From: CAVXTT01 sp963764685 | Lineage (GTDB): Bacteria > Bacteroidota > Ignavibacteria > Ignavibacteriales > Ignavibacteriaceae | Direction: 5' to 3' | Assembly: GCA_963764685.1 (NCBI GenBank) | Contig: CAVXTT010000019.1 | Coordinates: forward strand, 273,242-337,241 | Length of the DNA: 64,000 bases | In this document: positions 36,079-45,779 of the stretch, piece by piece | Numbering within the stretch: position 1 is the first letter of the stretch | How the letters are laid out: every line of letters begins with the position of its first letter | Position numbers and translations under genes: made by a program | The notes under the pieces: model-generated | Databases searched by the model: none | The model's input: only the letters and a program-made list of their open reading frames with translations | Told to the model about the DNA's origin: nothing

Positions 36079-39000
36079 ATGCAGATTAGACGACTGTTTA
36101 CACGACCGGATCAGGATCCCTTAGCGGCTTTACAATTTGTAAAGAGAACTTCGGAGATCAAGAATCCAGATGGTTCAGTTGTTTTCAGAATGGAAGATGT
36201 TCAGGTACCAGCACAATGGTCACAGGTTGCAACAGATATTATTGCCCAGAAGTACTTCAGGAAAGCAGGGGTTCCAAAATTATTAAAAAAGGTAAAAGAA
36301 AAAGGAGTCCCTCCCTGGCTCCAGCCATCCAAAGCTGATTCTGAAAAACTTGAACAGCTTCCGGAAAAAGAAAGATTTAGTTCTGAGAAAGATGCGAGAC
36401 AGGTTTTCCACCGCCTTGCAGGCTGCTGGACATACTGGGGCTGGCAGGCAGGGTATTTTGATTCAGAAGAAGACGCCCGTGCATTTTATGACGAGCTTCT
36501 TTATATGCTTGCTTCTCAAATGGCAGCACCGAACAGCCCGCAGTGGTTTAATACAGGTTTAAACTGGGCTTATGGTATCAGCGGACCCTCTCAGGGTCAT
36601 TACTACGTGGACCACAAAACCGAAGAGCTTACTGCTTCCTCCGATGCTTATACTCATCCGCAGCCTCATGCCTGCTTTATTCAATCCGTAAGGGACGATC
36701 TGGTTAATGAAGGGGGCATTATGGATCTTTGGGTCCGTGAAGCAAGATTATTTAAGTATGGTTCAGGAACCGGTTCTAATTTTTCAGAGATCAGAGGAAA
36801 TAACGAACCTCTTAGCGGCGGAGGAAAATCATCAGGGTTAATGTCGTTCCTTAAAATCGGAGACCGTTCAGCAGGTGCAATAAAATCCGGCGGAACTACA
36901 AGAAGAGCTGCAAAGATGATTACGCTTGATCTTGACCATCCTGATATTGAAGAATATATAAATTGGAAAGTTCACGAAGAACAAAAAGTAGCTTCGTTAG
37001 TTGCGGGTTCAAAACTCTGCAACCTGCATCTCAATGCAATAATGAAAGCCTGTTATGAAGAGCATCCTGAAAACGACAGGTTCAATAAGCAATCGAATAA
37101 AAAATTAAAAGCAGCCGTAATAGCTGCAAGACATGCATATATTCCTAATAATTATATAGAAAGAGTTATTCACCTTGCAAAGCTCGGTTTCAGATCCATT
37201 GAGTTCCCTGTTTACGATGTAGACTGGAATTCTGATTCATATACCACAGTCTCCGGACAGAACTCAAACAATTCAATCCGTGTAACCAATGAGTATATGA
37301 ATGCCGTTATTAATGACGGCGAGTGGAATCTTTACTGGAGAGTCGAAAAACAAAGAGCTAAAAAAGACGGAAGAGAACCAAAGCCGTGCAAGACCCTAAA
37401 GGCTGCAGCGCTTTGGGATGATATTTCCTATGCCGCCTGGTCGTGTGCCGATCCCGGTATACAATTCCATACAACCATTAATGAATGGCATACCTGTCCC
37501 GAAGACGGCCAGATCAAAGCATCTAATCCCTGCAGTGAATATATGTTCCTTGATGACACTGCCTGCAATCTTGCTTCATTAAATCTTGTCAGGTTTTATG
37601 ATCAGAAGAGCCAGGAATTTAAGATCGATGATTACAGGCACGCTACACGGCTGTGGACAATCGTCCTGGAGATCAGTGTGCTAATGGCTCAATTCCCCAG
37701 CAAAGAAATAGCCCGGTTAAGCTATGAGTTCAGGACCCTTGGTCTCGGATATGCAAATCTCGGCTCACTGCTGATGATGCAGGGTATTCCTTACGACAGT
37801 AATGAATCATTTGCTATCTGCGGGGCATTGACAGCAATTATGCATATGTCCGCATATTCAACATCCGCGGAGATGGCTAAGGAACTTAGTCCTTTCCCAA
37901 ATTTTGAGAAGAACAAAGAACATATGCTTCGTGTGGTCCGAAACCACAGGAGAGCAGCTTATAATGTTCCAATTGAAGAGTATGAAAACCTTTCAATATA
38001 TCCTGTAGGTATAAATCCAAAACATTGCCCTTCCGATCTCTTAAAAGCAGCAAGGGAAGATGCAGACCGGGCACTGGAACTTGGAATGCAGCACGGTTAT
38101 CGCAATGCACAGGTTACAGTAATTGCACCGACAGGTACAATAGGTCTTGTAATGGATTGCGATACAACAGGAGTTGAACCGGATTTTGCACTGGTAAAAT
38201 TTAAAAAATTAGCCGGCGGCGGTTACTTCAAAATAATTAATCAGTCTGTACCTCCGGCACTTGAGAAACTGGGATATAATAAAGACCAGATAAATGAGAT
38301 AGCTAAATATGCAAATGGATCAGGCTCTCTGAACGGCTGTCCTTATATAAATCCCGAATCACTGCGCGCTAAAGGTTTTACTGAAGATGCGATCAATAAA
38401 ATTGAAAAAGCGCTGCCGTCAGTATTTGAGATAAGCTTTGCATTCAACAAGTTTACTCTCGGGGATGACTTCCTGATTAAAAAGCTGGGATTCAGTGAAG
38501 AAGAAATCGACTCGTACGATTTCAATATTCTTACTTCACTTGGTTTTTCCAAACAGGAAATAGCCACTGCAAATGATTATATATGCGGAACTATGACTAT
38601 CGAAGGCGCCCCTTTCCTTAAACACGAGCATTATCCTATTTTCGATTGTGCCAATAAATGCGGAAAGAAAGGTACCAGGTTTATCCGTCCTAACGCTCAT
38701 ATCAGGATGATGGCTGCAGCACAGCCTTTTATTTCAGGTGCAATTTCAAAAACAATCAACTTCCCGAATAATGCTACTATTGCAGATATCAAAGACGCAT
38801 ACCTGCAGTCGTGGAAGCTCGGTATTAAAGCCAATGCTCTTTACAGAGATGGTTCTAAACTATCTCAGCCGTTGAATACAGTCAGCGAGGAAGAACTTGA
38901 AGCAATTATCGAGGATAAAGAGAATAATGATATTATTAAAATTGCCGAGAAGATAATCCACCGGTATATTGCAAAAAGAAGAAGACTGCCCGACAGAAGA

Positions 39001-39645
39001 ACAGGCTACACTCAGAAAGCTAAAATTAATGGACAGTCTGTTTATATAAGAACCGGAGAATATGATAACGGTCAGATAGGCGAGATCTTTATAGATATGC
39101 ACCGTGAAGGAGCCGCTTTCAGAAGTCTTCTTAACTGTTTTGCTATTTCTATCTCCCTTGGATTACAACACGGTGTGCCGCTCGAGGAGTTTGTTGATGC
39201 CTTTGTATTTACCCGGTTTGAGCCAAGCGGAATAGTATCCGGAAATTCTAAGATCAAAATGGCTACTTCGGTAATCGATTATATTTTCAGAGAACTGGCT
39301 GTCACTTATCTTGGGCGGAATGACCTTTCCCACGTTGACAATTCTGAAGTAACCACAAGGACTTCACCGGGTATAGTCAAGAAATTTGTCGAGCCCGAGT
39401 TTGAAAGCGAAGAGGTAGTCAGCGAACGTGTTGTTGAAGTCGATAATAAAAATATCCCACGTTTTACCGCATCAGTATCAACTTTTGAGCAGAAAAAAGA
39501 GCCTGCTATGATGTCGAAGGTGCGGCAGGCAATTGAGAGAGGTTATACAGGAGATGTCTGCGGCGAATGTCAGAGCCTTACTATGGTAAGGAACGGAACC
39601 TGTCTCAAATGTATGACCTGCGGGTCTACGTCAGGCTGCAGTTAA
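36079..39645 (+). CDS. nrdJ: Vitamin B12-dependent ribonucleotide reductase (class II)
   Basis: 1188 residues. It reduces ribonucleotides to deoxyribonucleotides using adenosylcobalamin. The active-site layout of class II enzymes is intact: Cys199 (PHACFIQ) and Cys496 (DTACNLAS) form the redox pair, and Cys485 (NPCSEY) is the thiyl radical site, 11 residues before Cys496. Asn483 and Glu487 flank it. The C-terminal tail GECQSLTMVRNGTCLKCMTC has the Cys pairs that reduce the active site. An insertion at about 325-405 is seen in long NrdJ proteins. It is oxygen-independent, so useful for anaerobic or mixed growth. It stands alone with its own terminator. Confidence 0.96.
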   Translation: MQIRRLFTRPDQDPLAALQFVKRTSEIKNPDGSVVFRMEDVQVPAQWSQVATDIIAQKYFRKAGVPKLLKKVKEKGVPPWLQPSKADSEKLEQLPEKERFSSEKDARQVFHRLAGCWTYWGWQAGYFDSEEDARAFYDELLYMLASQMAAPNSPQWFNTGLNWAYGISGPSQGHYYVDHKTEELTASSDAYTHPQPHACFIQSVRDDLVNEGGIMDLWVREARLFKYGSGTGSNFSEIRGNNEPLSGGGKSSGLMSFLKIGDRSAGAIKSGGTTRRAAKMITLDLDHPDIEEYINWKVHEEQKVASLVAGSKLCNLHLNAIMKACYEEHPENDRFNKQSNKKLKAAVIAARHAYIPNNYIERVIHLAKLGFRSIEFPVYDVDWNSDSYTTVSGQNSNNSIRVTNEYMNAVINDGEWNLYWRVEKQRAKKDGREPKPCKTLKAAALWDDISYAAWSCADPGIQFHTTINEWHTCPEDGQIKASNPCSEYMFLDDTACNLASLNLVRFYDQKSQEFKIDDYRHATRLWTIVLEISVLMAQFPSKEIARLSYEFRTLGLGYANLGSLLMMQGIPYDSNESFAICGALTAIMHMSAYSTSAEMAKELSPFPNFEKNKEHMLRVVRNHRRAAYNVPIEEYENLSIYPVGINPKHCPSDLLKAAREDADRALELGMQHGYRNAQVTVIAPTGTIGLVMDCDTTGVEPDFALVKFKKLAGGGYFKIINQSVPPALEKLGYNKDQINEIAKYANGSGSLNGCPYINPESLRAKGFTEDAINKIEKALPSVFEISFAFNKFTLGDDFLIKKLGFSEEEIDSYDFNILTSLGFSKQEIATANDYICGTMTIEGAPFLKHEHYPIFDCANKCGKKGTRFIRPNAHIRMMAAAQPFISGAISKTINFPNNATIADIKDAYLQSWKLGIKANALYRDGSKLSQPLNTVSEEELEAIIEDKENNDIIKIAEKIIHRYIAKRRRLPDRRTGYTQKAKINGQSVYIRTGEYDNGQIGEIFIDMHREGAAFRSLLNCFAISISLGLQHGVPLEEFVDAFVFTRFEPSGIVSGNSKIKMATSVIDYIFRELAVTYLGRNDLSHVDNSEVTTRTSPGIVKKFVEPEFESEEVVSERVVEVDNKNIPRFTASVSTFEQKKEPAMMSKVRQAIERGYTGDVCGECQSLTMVRNGTCLKCMTCGSTSGCS

Positions 39646-39659
39646 CTTTATTTTTTTAT

Positions 39660-39689
39660 AAAGGGCTCTAAGGAGCCCTTTTCTTTTTC
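39660..39689 (+). terminator. Intrinsic terminator after nrdJ
   Basis: AAGGGCTC (39661-39668), loop TAAG and GAGCCCTT (39673-39680) are followed by TTCTTTTTC. The hairpin begins 16 bases after the nrdJ stop. Confidence 0.88.
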
Positions 39690-39748
39690 AGACCCCGTTT
39701 TTTTTACATCCTCCTTAGTTAAATTTGAATTAACTTTTTGAATTTATA

Positions 39749-40498
39749 TTGTCTGATATCTACACTGCTCTTATTTTATTTGCTGCAGGATCAATCGCCG
39801 GTTTCATAAACGTTATGGCAGGCGGAGGTTCTTCAATTACTTTACCTGTCCTGATCTTTCTCGGACTGGATTCTGCTACCGCTAACGGAACTAACCGGAT
39901 CGGGGTTCTCTTCCAGAATGTTTCTGCCGTCTATTCATTTAAAAAAGAAAAGTATAACCATTTCAAGACCAGCATGAAATTAGCCCTGTGGACACTCCCG
40001 GGTTCTATTCTCGGAGCACTCGTTGCCATTGAGGTTAAAGACGAATTGTTTAATAAAATCCTGGGGATAATAATGATCGGGATAATCTTTACAATACTTT
40101 TCCCCGTGAAAAAGAAGGACTATAAAGATCATCCGGGAAATGAAATACATTGGGCAGGATATCTTTCAATGCTGTTTGCAGGATTCTACGGGGGATTTAT
40201 ACAGGTCGGGGTTGGTTTTCTTTTAATGGCAGCACTTGAGTATTCAATGAAAATAAACCTGATCTATGTAAATATGCACAAGGTTTTCATTGTTATGGTC
40301 AATATGGTGCCGGCGCTGCTTGTTTTTGCTCTAGCGGGACATGTAAACTGGAAACTTGGATTTATGCTTGCATTGGGGAATTCATTCGGTGCGTGGTTCT
40401 CTGCAAAATACAGTGTTAAGAAGGGGGAAAAGCTGATCAGAATTGTTTTAATTATTTCAATCCTGATTATGTCAGGCAAGCTCCTTGGATTTTTTTAG
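39749..40498 (+). CDS. TauE/SafE-family membrane permease
   Basis: 249 residues with eight predicted helices in two homologous halves, as in TauE/SafE sulfite/organosulfonate exporters. The conserved N-terminal GFINVMAGGGSSITLPVLIF is present, and the second half repeats the pattern (GFYGGFIQVGVGFLLMAAL). The start is a TTG at 39749 (MSDIYTALI), with no ribosome site that stands out. It ends 27 bases into the convergent uvrA gene. The substrate is unknown; it is likely an anion or sulfur compound. Confidence 0.82.
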   Translation: MSDIYTALILFAAGSIAGFINVMAGGGSSITLPVLIFLGLDSATANGTNRIGVLFQNVSAVYSFKKEKYNHFKTSMKLALWTLPGSILGALVAIEVKDELFNKILGIIMIGIIFTILFPVKKKDYKDHPGNEIHWAGYLSMLFAGFYGGFIQVGVGFLLMAALEYSMKINLIYVNMHKVFIVMVNMVPALLVFALAGHVNWKLGFMLALGNSFGAWFSAKYSVKKGEKLIRIVLIISILIMSGKLLGFF

Positions 40499-43312
40499 TT
40501 CCTTCTTAAGGTATTTCCCTGTAAGGCTCTTTCCGGATTTTATTATTGATTCCGGAACTCCCTGTGCTATTATCCATCCGCCCCTTTCGCCTCCTGCGGG
40601 ACCCAGATCAATTATCCAGTCTGCTGTTTTTATAACATCGAGATTATGTTCAACAACTACGACAGTGTTCCCTTTATCAACAAGTTTATTCAGAACCTTC
40701 AGCAGTATCCTTACATCTTCGAAATGCAGTCCTGTCGTCGGTTCGTCAAGAATATAAAGAGTTTTCCCGGTACTCACTTTGCTTAACTCTGTTGCAAGTT
40801 TTACTCTTTGAGCTTCTCCTCCTGACAAAGTTGTTGCCTGCTGTCCCAGCCTGATATATCCAAGACCAACATCATTGATAGCCTTTAATTTTCTTTTTAT
40901 TCTGGGAAGTTCTTCAAAAAAATTAAGAGCTTCTTCAACTGTCATATCAAGTACGTCAGAGATGGACTTTGTTTTAAATAGAACCTCGAGGGTTTCACGG
41001 TTATATCTTTTACCCCGGCAGGATTCGCATTCAACATATACATCCGGCAGAAAGTTCATTTCTATTTTTTTAAGTCCGTCCCCTCTGCATTCCTCACAGC
41101 GTCCGCCGGAGACATTAAAGCTGAACCTTCCTGTACCATATCCTCTCATCTTGCTTTCAGGCAGCTGGGCATAGAGATCACGGATAAATGTAAATACTCC
41201 GGTATATGTGGCCGGATTAGATCTTGGGGTTCTTCCGATCGGAGATTGATCAATCTCTATTACCTTATCAATGTTTTCAAGTCCCTCAACTGATTCGTAA
41301 GGCAGGGGAACACATTTTGATTTATAGATCCTGCTCATAAGTATCTTAACGAGTGTTTCATTAACCAGCGATGATTTTCCCGATCCGCTTACACCGGTGA
41401 TTAAAGTAAAAGTACCTAAAGGTATTTTAAGATCAATATGTTTTAGATTATTCCCGCAGGCGCCCTTTACAGTTATATATAATCCGTTACCTTCTCTTCT
41501 TTGCGCGGGTACTTCAATTTGTTTTATCTTGTTAAGGTATGATAAAGTCAATGATTCAATTCCATTACCCGAGTTAACAAGCTGTTCTGTGGTACCGGCA
41601 ATCATTACTTTACCGCCATGCTCTCCTGCCCCGGGACCAAGATCTATCATATAATCAGAGCTTTCTATAGTCTCCCTGTCATGCTCAACAACAATTACTG
41701 TATTCCCAAGGTCTCTCAGGTTCTTCAATGAATTAATTAGTTTAACATTATCACTCTGATGAAGTCCTATTGACGGTTCATCCAGGACATATAAAACTCC
41801 TGCAAGCTGTGTACCTATTTGTGTAGCTAACCTGATCCTCTGAGATTCTCCCCCCGATAAAGTTCTTGCGGAACGGTTTAGTGTTAGATATTCCAGTCCC
41901 ACATTCAGAAGAAAATCAAGTCTTTCGGTAATTTCTTTAAATATCGGCTTTGCAATAATCGCATCTCTTCCGGTCAGCTTTACCTTCTGAAAAAATTCTT
42001 TAGTCCTGAGTATAGACATAGAGGTTATTTCAGTAATGTTCTTCTCCTGAAATTTAACTGCCAGTGATTCTTTTTTTAATCTGCCTCCGCCGCATTCACT
42101 GCAGACTACGGTGTTCATATAAGATTCCACCCATTCCCGGATATTATTGGATGTGGTGGTTGTGTAATAATTATTCAGATAATTTATTAATCCCGAGAAC
42201 TTATGGAGGTATGTAGCCGCTTTTCCGCTTCCATAGGAGTATACAAAAGGAATTTTTTCCTTACTCCCGTAGAGCAGAACATTTCTTTGTTCTTCTGTTA
42301 AGCTGCTAAGCGGGGTGTCATATGTGAAGTCAAATTTATCGGCAACAACCTTTAGCTGATTAAAGAACCAGATAGGCCTTGGTTTACCAAGTGCTGCTAT
42401 CCCCTCTTCATTTATTGATTTGCTCCAGTCGGGAATGATAAGATTTATATCAAGTTCCTTCTTTTCACCGAGTCCTTCGCAAACACTGCAGGAACCGTAA
42501 GGGGAGTTGAAGGAAAATGAATTGGGGGCAAGTTCCCTGTAATTGATCCCGCAATTTACACAGGCAAGATGCCTGCTGTAAACAAAATCCTCTGAGCCGT
42601 CGTTAACAATTAAAGTACCATTACCGTAATTAAGAGCTACATCAACAGATTCACTGAGTCTTGAGGCAGATGACTGGTCAACAGTCAGTCTGTCAATTAC
42701 AATCTCAATGTTATGTATTTTATACCTGTCGACCTGGAAGCCTTTTTCAATTATCTTCAATTCACCATCGGTTCTTACACGTAGAAAACCATCAGCCAGA
42801 ATATCCTCGAATAATTCACGATAATGACCTTTTCGTCCTCTTACCACCGGAGCCAGCAGAGATACTTTTTTCCCACTTAAGGTTGACATTATGGAGTCAA
42901 GGATCTGGGAGGCAGACTGTTTAACAACCGGCTGACCGCAGTTATAACAATAAGGGGTACCAAGTTTTGCAAAGAGAAGTCTCAGGTAGTCATATATCTC
43001 CGTAACAGTTCCAACCGTTGATCTTGGATTACCGGAAGCGGATTTTTGTTCAATTGAGATTGAAGGACTCAGTCCTTCTATAAGATCTACATCAGGTTTT
43101 TCGAGCATATCGAGAAATTGTCTCGCATATGCGGAAAGGGATTCAATATATCTTCTCTGTCCCTCTGCATAAATTGTGTCAAATGCAAGGGATGACTTTC
43201 CGGATCCGGATAGTCCGGTAACTACAGTTAGAGTACCGCGCGGAATTTCTACATCTATATCTTTAAGGTTATGCTCTTTAGCTCCCTTAATTATTATATA
43301 TTCTTTTTCCAA
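40472..43312 (-). CDS. uvrA: Excinuclease ABC subunit A
   Basis: About 946 residues from the TTG at 43312 (LEKEYIIIKGAKEHNLK), where UvrA proteins normally begin; a TTG at 43372 would add 20 residues that do not look conserved. Two ABC ATPase halves are present: Walker A GLSGSGKSSLAFDTIYAEG and GVSGSGKSSLVNETL, and signatures LSGGESQRIRLATQIG and LSGGEAQRVKLATEL. Zn-binding CxxC clusters lie at CYNCG, CVNCGINY, CSVCEG, CSECGG, CEECRG and CESCRG. UvrA recognises damaged DNA with UvrB in nucleotide excision repair. The 3' end overlaps the TauE-type gene by 27 bases on the opposite strand. Confidence 0.95.
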   Translation of the reverse strand: MEKEYIIIKGAKEHNLKDIDVEIPRGTLTVVTGLSGSGKSSLAFDTIYAEGQRRYIESLSAYARQFLDMLEKPDVDLIEGLSPSISIEQKSASGNPRSTVGTVTEIYDYLRLLFAKLGTPYCYNCGQPVVKQSASQILDSIMSTLSGKKVSLLAPVVRGRKGHYRELFEDILADGFLRVRTDGELKIIEKGFQVDRYKIHNIEIVIDRLTVDQSSASRLSESVDVALNYGNGTLIVNDGSEDFVYSRHLACVNCGINYRELAPNSFSFNSPYGSCSVCEGLGEKKELDINLIIPDWSKSINEEGIAALGKPRPIWFFNQLKVVADKFDFTYDTPLSSLTEEQRNVLLYGSKEKIPFVYSYGSGKAATYLHKFSGLINYLNNYYTTTTSNNIREWVESYMNTVVCSECGGGRLKKESLAVKFQEKNITEITSMSILRTKEFFQKVKLTGRDAIIAKPIFKEITERLDFLLNVGLEYLTLNRSARTLSGGESQRIRLATQIGTQLAGVLYVLDEPSIGLHQSDNVKLINSLKNLRDLGNTVIVVEHDRETIESSDYMIDLGPGAGEHGGKVMIAGTTEQLVNSGNGIESLTLSYLNKIKQIEVPAQRREGNGLYITVKGACGNNLKHIDLKIPLGTFTLITGVSGSGKSSLVNETLVKILMSRIYKSKCVPLPYESVEGLENIDKVIEIDQSPIGRTPRSNPATYTGVFTFIRDLYAQLPESKMRGYGTGRFSFNVSGGRCEECRGDGLKKIEMNFLPDVYVECESCRGKRYNRETLEVLFKTKSISDVLDMTVEEALNFFEELPRIKRKLKAINDVGLGYIRLGQQATTLSGGEAQRVKLATELSKVSTGKTLYILDEPTTGLHFEDVRILLKVLNKLVDKGNTVVVVEHNLDVIKTADWIIDLGPAGGERGGWIIAQGVPESIIKSGKSLTGKYLKKELKKSKELA

Positions 43313-43449
43313 TCTTAAATCATAAATAAAAATGCAATTAGGTATATTAGGTATTGAGTATCTGAAAAGCAATTTAATTTAGCATACCGGGGTGATGTCA
43401 CTGACCGGTTACTCTGACCAATGTATTAAGATATTAGAATATCGAATTA

Positions 43450-44070
43450 ATGATCCCGCCGGAAATAAGAACAATAAAAGAACAAACCGAAGCAAGGATC
43501 AAAGAAAAAGGATCCGTTTTCATTGCCTACACTTTCCCCTTAAAAAACCCTGAGGAGGCTGAAGCATTCCTAACAAAAATCAGAAAACAGGATTATGATG
43601 CAACCCACCATTGTTATGCTTACAAGCTATCCGACTTAAGTTTTAAATACTCTGATGACGGCGAGCCTTCCGGCAGTGCCGGCTTACGAATACTTAACGC
43701 TATTGATCATTTTAATCTTACAAATTTGTTAATAGTTGTTACCAGATACTTTGGAGGAACCAAACTTGGCGTTGGTCCCCTGGGAAAAGCATATTATACG
43801 GCAGCTGAAAATGCTCTTTCTAAATGCGAAATAATTCAGCTAAAATCATACATCCGTATAGATATTATTGCTGATTTCGAGTACATTAATCACATTCATC
43901 GACTCCTATCAGATACCGACTCAAAAATATTGAACATATACTATTCAGAAAATGTGAAATTTGAGTGTTTAGCCGTACCTGATATTATTGATTCCCTTAA
44001 AGAACAGGTAACTGGTATAACCAGAGGTAAAGGACAATTAAACGTATTCAACGATTATTACTTGATTTAA
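43450..44070 (+). CDS. YigZ/IMPACT family protein
   Basis: 206 residues in two domains. The N-terminal IMPACT/YigZ domain holds the family signature (THHCYAYKLSD, then SDDGEPSGSAGLRIL and VVTRYFGGTKLGVGPLGKAY). The C-terminal RNase PH-like or EF-G-like fold starts near KSYIRIDIIADFEYIN. The family includes the yeast Yih1/IMPACT regulators of Gcn1. In bacteria the role is unclear; nucleic-acid binding is proposed. It is cytosolic and followed after 50 bases by the MarR gene. Confidence 0.88.
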   Translation: MIPPEIRTIKEQTEARIKEKGSVFIAYTFPLKNPEEAEAFLTKIRKQDYDATHHCYAYKLSDLSFKYSDDGEPSGSAGLRILNAIDHFNLTNLLIVVTRYFGGTKLGVGPLGKAYYTAAENALSKCEIIQLKSYIRIDIIADFEYINHIHRLLSDTDSKILNIYYSENVKFECLAVPDIIDSLKEQVTGITRGKGQLNVFNDYYLI

Positions 44071-44120
44071 ATTTTTTCTTTACGGATATTTGCTATAACG
44101 AAATATTTTATTAGGCAAAA

Positions 44121-44576
44121 ATGACAACAAACGAAAAAGAATCAACAGGTAAACAACTTGCAGATCTAACCTTTACCTTATTGGCAAATTGCCAGGAAAA
44201 GGAACAGCGTCTCGCTGAAGCTCATGGGTTAACCCAGGCTGAATTTCGCTGCCTGAGATTATTCGGCACCAGCGACAGCCTGAACAATAAGAAAATTGCT
44301 GAGAGAATGAAACTTAGTCCCAGCAGATTAACCAGAATTATTGACGGACTGGTCAATAAGGAATATATGATCCGGGAAATAAATCCTTCAGATAGAAGAA
44401 ATATGAAGGTTTCACTTTCCAAACGGGGCACTTTACTGGTTCACCAGTTAAATAAAGCATATATTGATATTCACGAAGAGATTCTTGAAGATATTGATAT
44501 ATCAATGCACGAGCAGCTTATAACAGCAATGAATCATTTATTATCAGCCCTCGAGAAATGGATTGCTAAATCATAA
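44121..44576 (+). CDS. MarR-family transcriptional regulator
   Basis: 151 residues with a winged helix-turn-helix. The recognition region is LNNKKIAERMKLSPSRLTRI, followed by the wing (LVNKEYMIREINPSDRRNMK, with the conserved DRR). The N- and C-terminal helices form the dimer interface. The ligand is unknown. The target may be its own operon, but I see no obvious operator in the 50 bases before it. Terminated by the hairpin at 44575-44607. Confidence 0.9.
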   Translation: MTTNEKESTGKQLADLTFTLLANCQEKEQRLAEAHGLTQAEFRCLRLFGTSDSLNNKKIAERMKLSPSRLTRIIDGLVNKEYMIREINPSDRRNMKVSLSKRGTLLVHQLNKAYIDIHEEILEDIDISMHEQLITAMNHLLSALEKWIAKS

Positions 44577-44607
44577 AATAAAGTCTAGCTAAGCTGGACT
44601 TTATTTT
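44575..44607. terminator. Bidirectional terminator between marR-type gene and the 44.6-45.0 kb gene
   Basis: A near-perfect 16-bp inverted repeat, AAAATAAAGTCTAGCT against AGCTGGACTTTATTTT, with almost no loop, so the outer 13 pairs matter. T-runs form on both strands. It overlaps the stop codons of both convergent genes. Confidence 0.82.
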
Positions 44608-45023
44608 CTTTTATGCTCATTAAGGTACATCTTGACCCATTCCAGATCATCAAGGAATGAGTTAAGCCTTTCAAAACTTTCCCTCTCATCTATTAAAAAT
44701 TTATCCCGGAACCCTTTCATATCCGGATCATTTTCCCCTTCCAGAAGCAAATTCAACTGATCTAATAACTTTTGATAATTATGTAGCATATCTTCCCTGA
44801 TCTGCCCAATATTTGTGATTTCAGGATTCCCTCTTCCTGAATTCAGTACCCTTTTCAATCCGTTGATGTATTTAGCAGTAAAGACAATTTTCTCAAATAA
44901 ATCAGTTCTCCCGGTCTTAATAACAATATTTACCAGCGAAAAAAGTTCTTCTTCATTCTTTAATTTATTACCTGAAAATTTTTTAAGTTCTGCAACAAAA
45001 TTCTCATTTAATATCAGCTGCAA
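44601..45023 (-). CDS. Hypothetical protein, helical
   Basis: 140 residues of mostly amphipathic helices (FVAELKKFSGNKLKNEEELF; DMLHNYQKLLDQLNLLLEGE), without signal peptide or membrane segment. I do not recognise a family. The ATG is six bases downstream of the O-methyltransferase stop, so the two are cotranscribed. The position suggests a role tied to that enzyme, which is inference only. Confidence 0.65.
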   Translation of the reverse strand: MQLILNENFVAELKKFSGNKLKNEEELFSLVNIVIKTGRTDLFEKIVFTAKYINGLKRVLNSGRGNPEITNIGQIREDMLHNYQKLLDQLNLLLEGENDPDMKGFRDKFLIDERESFERLNSFLDDLEWVKMYLNEHKRK

Positions 45024-45028
45024 CGTTT

Positions 45029-45667
45029 TTACTCCTTTATCCCGATTCCTATCCCGTCACCTACCGGAATTATAATGCTCTTTAACGATTCCTGCTTCAT
45101 AAAGTATTCATTGAATTCCCTTATCTGCCTGGTTGAAGTTTGATATTCGGAAGGGACGCTGCCTGATGCGGTATAACCATGCCATAATAGGTTATCGATG
45201 AATATAGTTCCCCCCTTCTTCAACAGTTTCAAAGAATATTGGAATAATTTCAGATAGTCTTCTTTATCTGCATCAAGGAAAATAAATTCATACTTCTTAT
45301 CCAGGCCCGGCATTACTTCTTCAGCCTTTCCTTCCAGGATCTTTATTTTACTTGATAGTCCTGATCTTTCTATATATGCAACTGCTTTGGCAATGTTATC
45401 TTTGCTTTTTTCAATGGTGTGCAGAATTCCCTTATCCTTTAAATGTCTGGCGATCCTGATTGAGGAATAACCGATCGCCGTCCCGATCTCTAATACGAGG
45501 TCCGGAGAGGATAATTTGATCATTACTTCGAGAAGATCAGCTGAATCAGGATATAAAATAGGTACATTATTTTCTTTTGCATAGTTTTCCATCTCTGTAA
45601 GTAGCGCGTCCTTTTCCCTTCTGAAGCTTGCCAGATAATTTTTCTGGATTGAATGAAGAATTTCCAT
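45029..45667 (-). CDS. SAM-dependent O-methyltransferase (caffeoyl-CoA OMT type)
   Basis: 212 residues. SAM-binding motif I is VLEIGTAIGYSSIRIARHL near 56-74. The metal-binding Asp is in FIFLDADKEDY and the following TIFIDNLLWHG, as in catechol/caffeoyl-CoA O-methyltransferases. The substrate in bacteria of this type is unknown; catechols or tRNA-related hydroxyls (TrmR) are options. A GGAGGTATC ribosome site sits before the ATG. It is followed by a helical hypothetical gene in the same operon. Confidence 0.9.
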   Translation of the reverse strand: MEILHSIQKNYLASFRREKDALLTEMENYAKENNVPILYPDSADLLEVMIKLSSPDLVLEIGTAIGYSSIRIARHLKDKGILHTIEKSKDNIAKAVAYIERSGLSSKIKILEGKAEEVMPGLDKKYEFIFLDADKEDYLKLFQYSLKLLKKGGTIFIDNLLWHGYTASGSVPSEYQTSTRQIREFNEYFMKQESLKSIIIPVGDGIGIGIKE

Positions 45668-45743
45668 AGATACCTCCTATTGTTTTTATAAATATAAGAT
45701 ATAGGAATGTAAAAATTGAAGCGGCGGGCAAATGAAACAAGCA

Positions 45744-45770
45744 GGGATAAGGGGTGCTGCCCCTTATCCC
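45744..45770. terminator. Hairpin after the CpgS-like gene
   Basis: A perfect 11-bp stem GGGATAAGGGG/CCCCTTATCCC with a five-base loop TGCTG, ten bases beyond the stop codon of the minus-strand gene. The T-run in that direction is poor (TGCTTGTTTC), so termination efficiency is uncertain. Confidence 0.65.
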
Positions 45771-45779
45771 TAAAATAAT

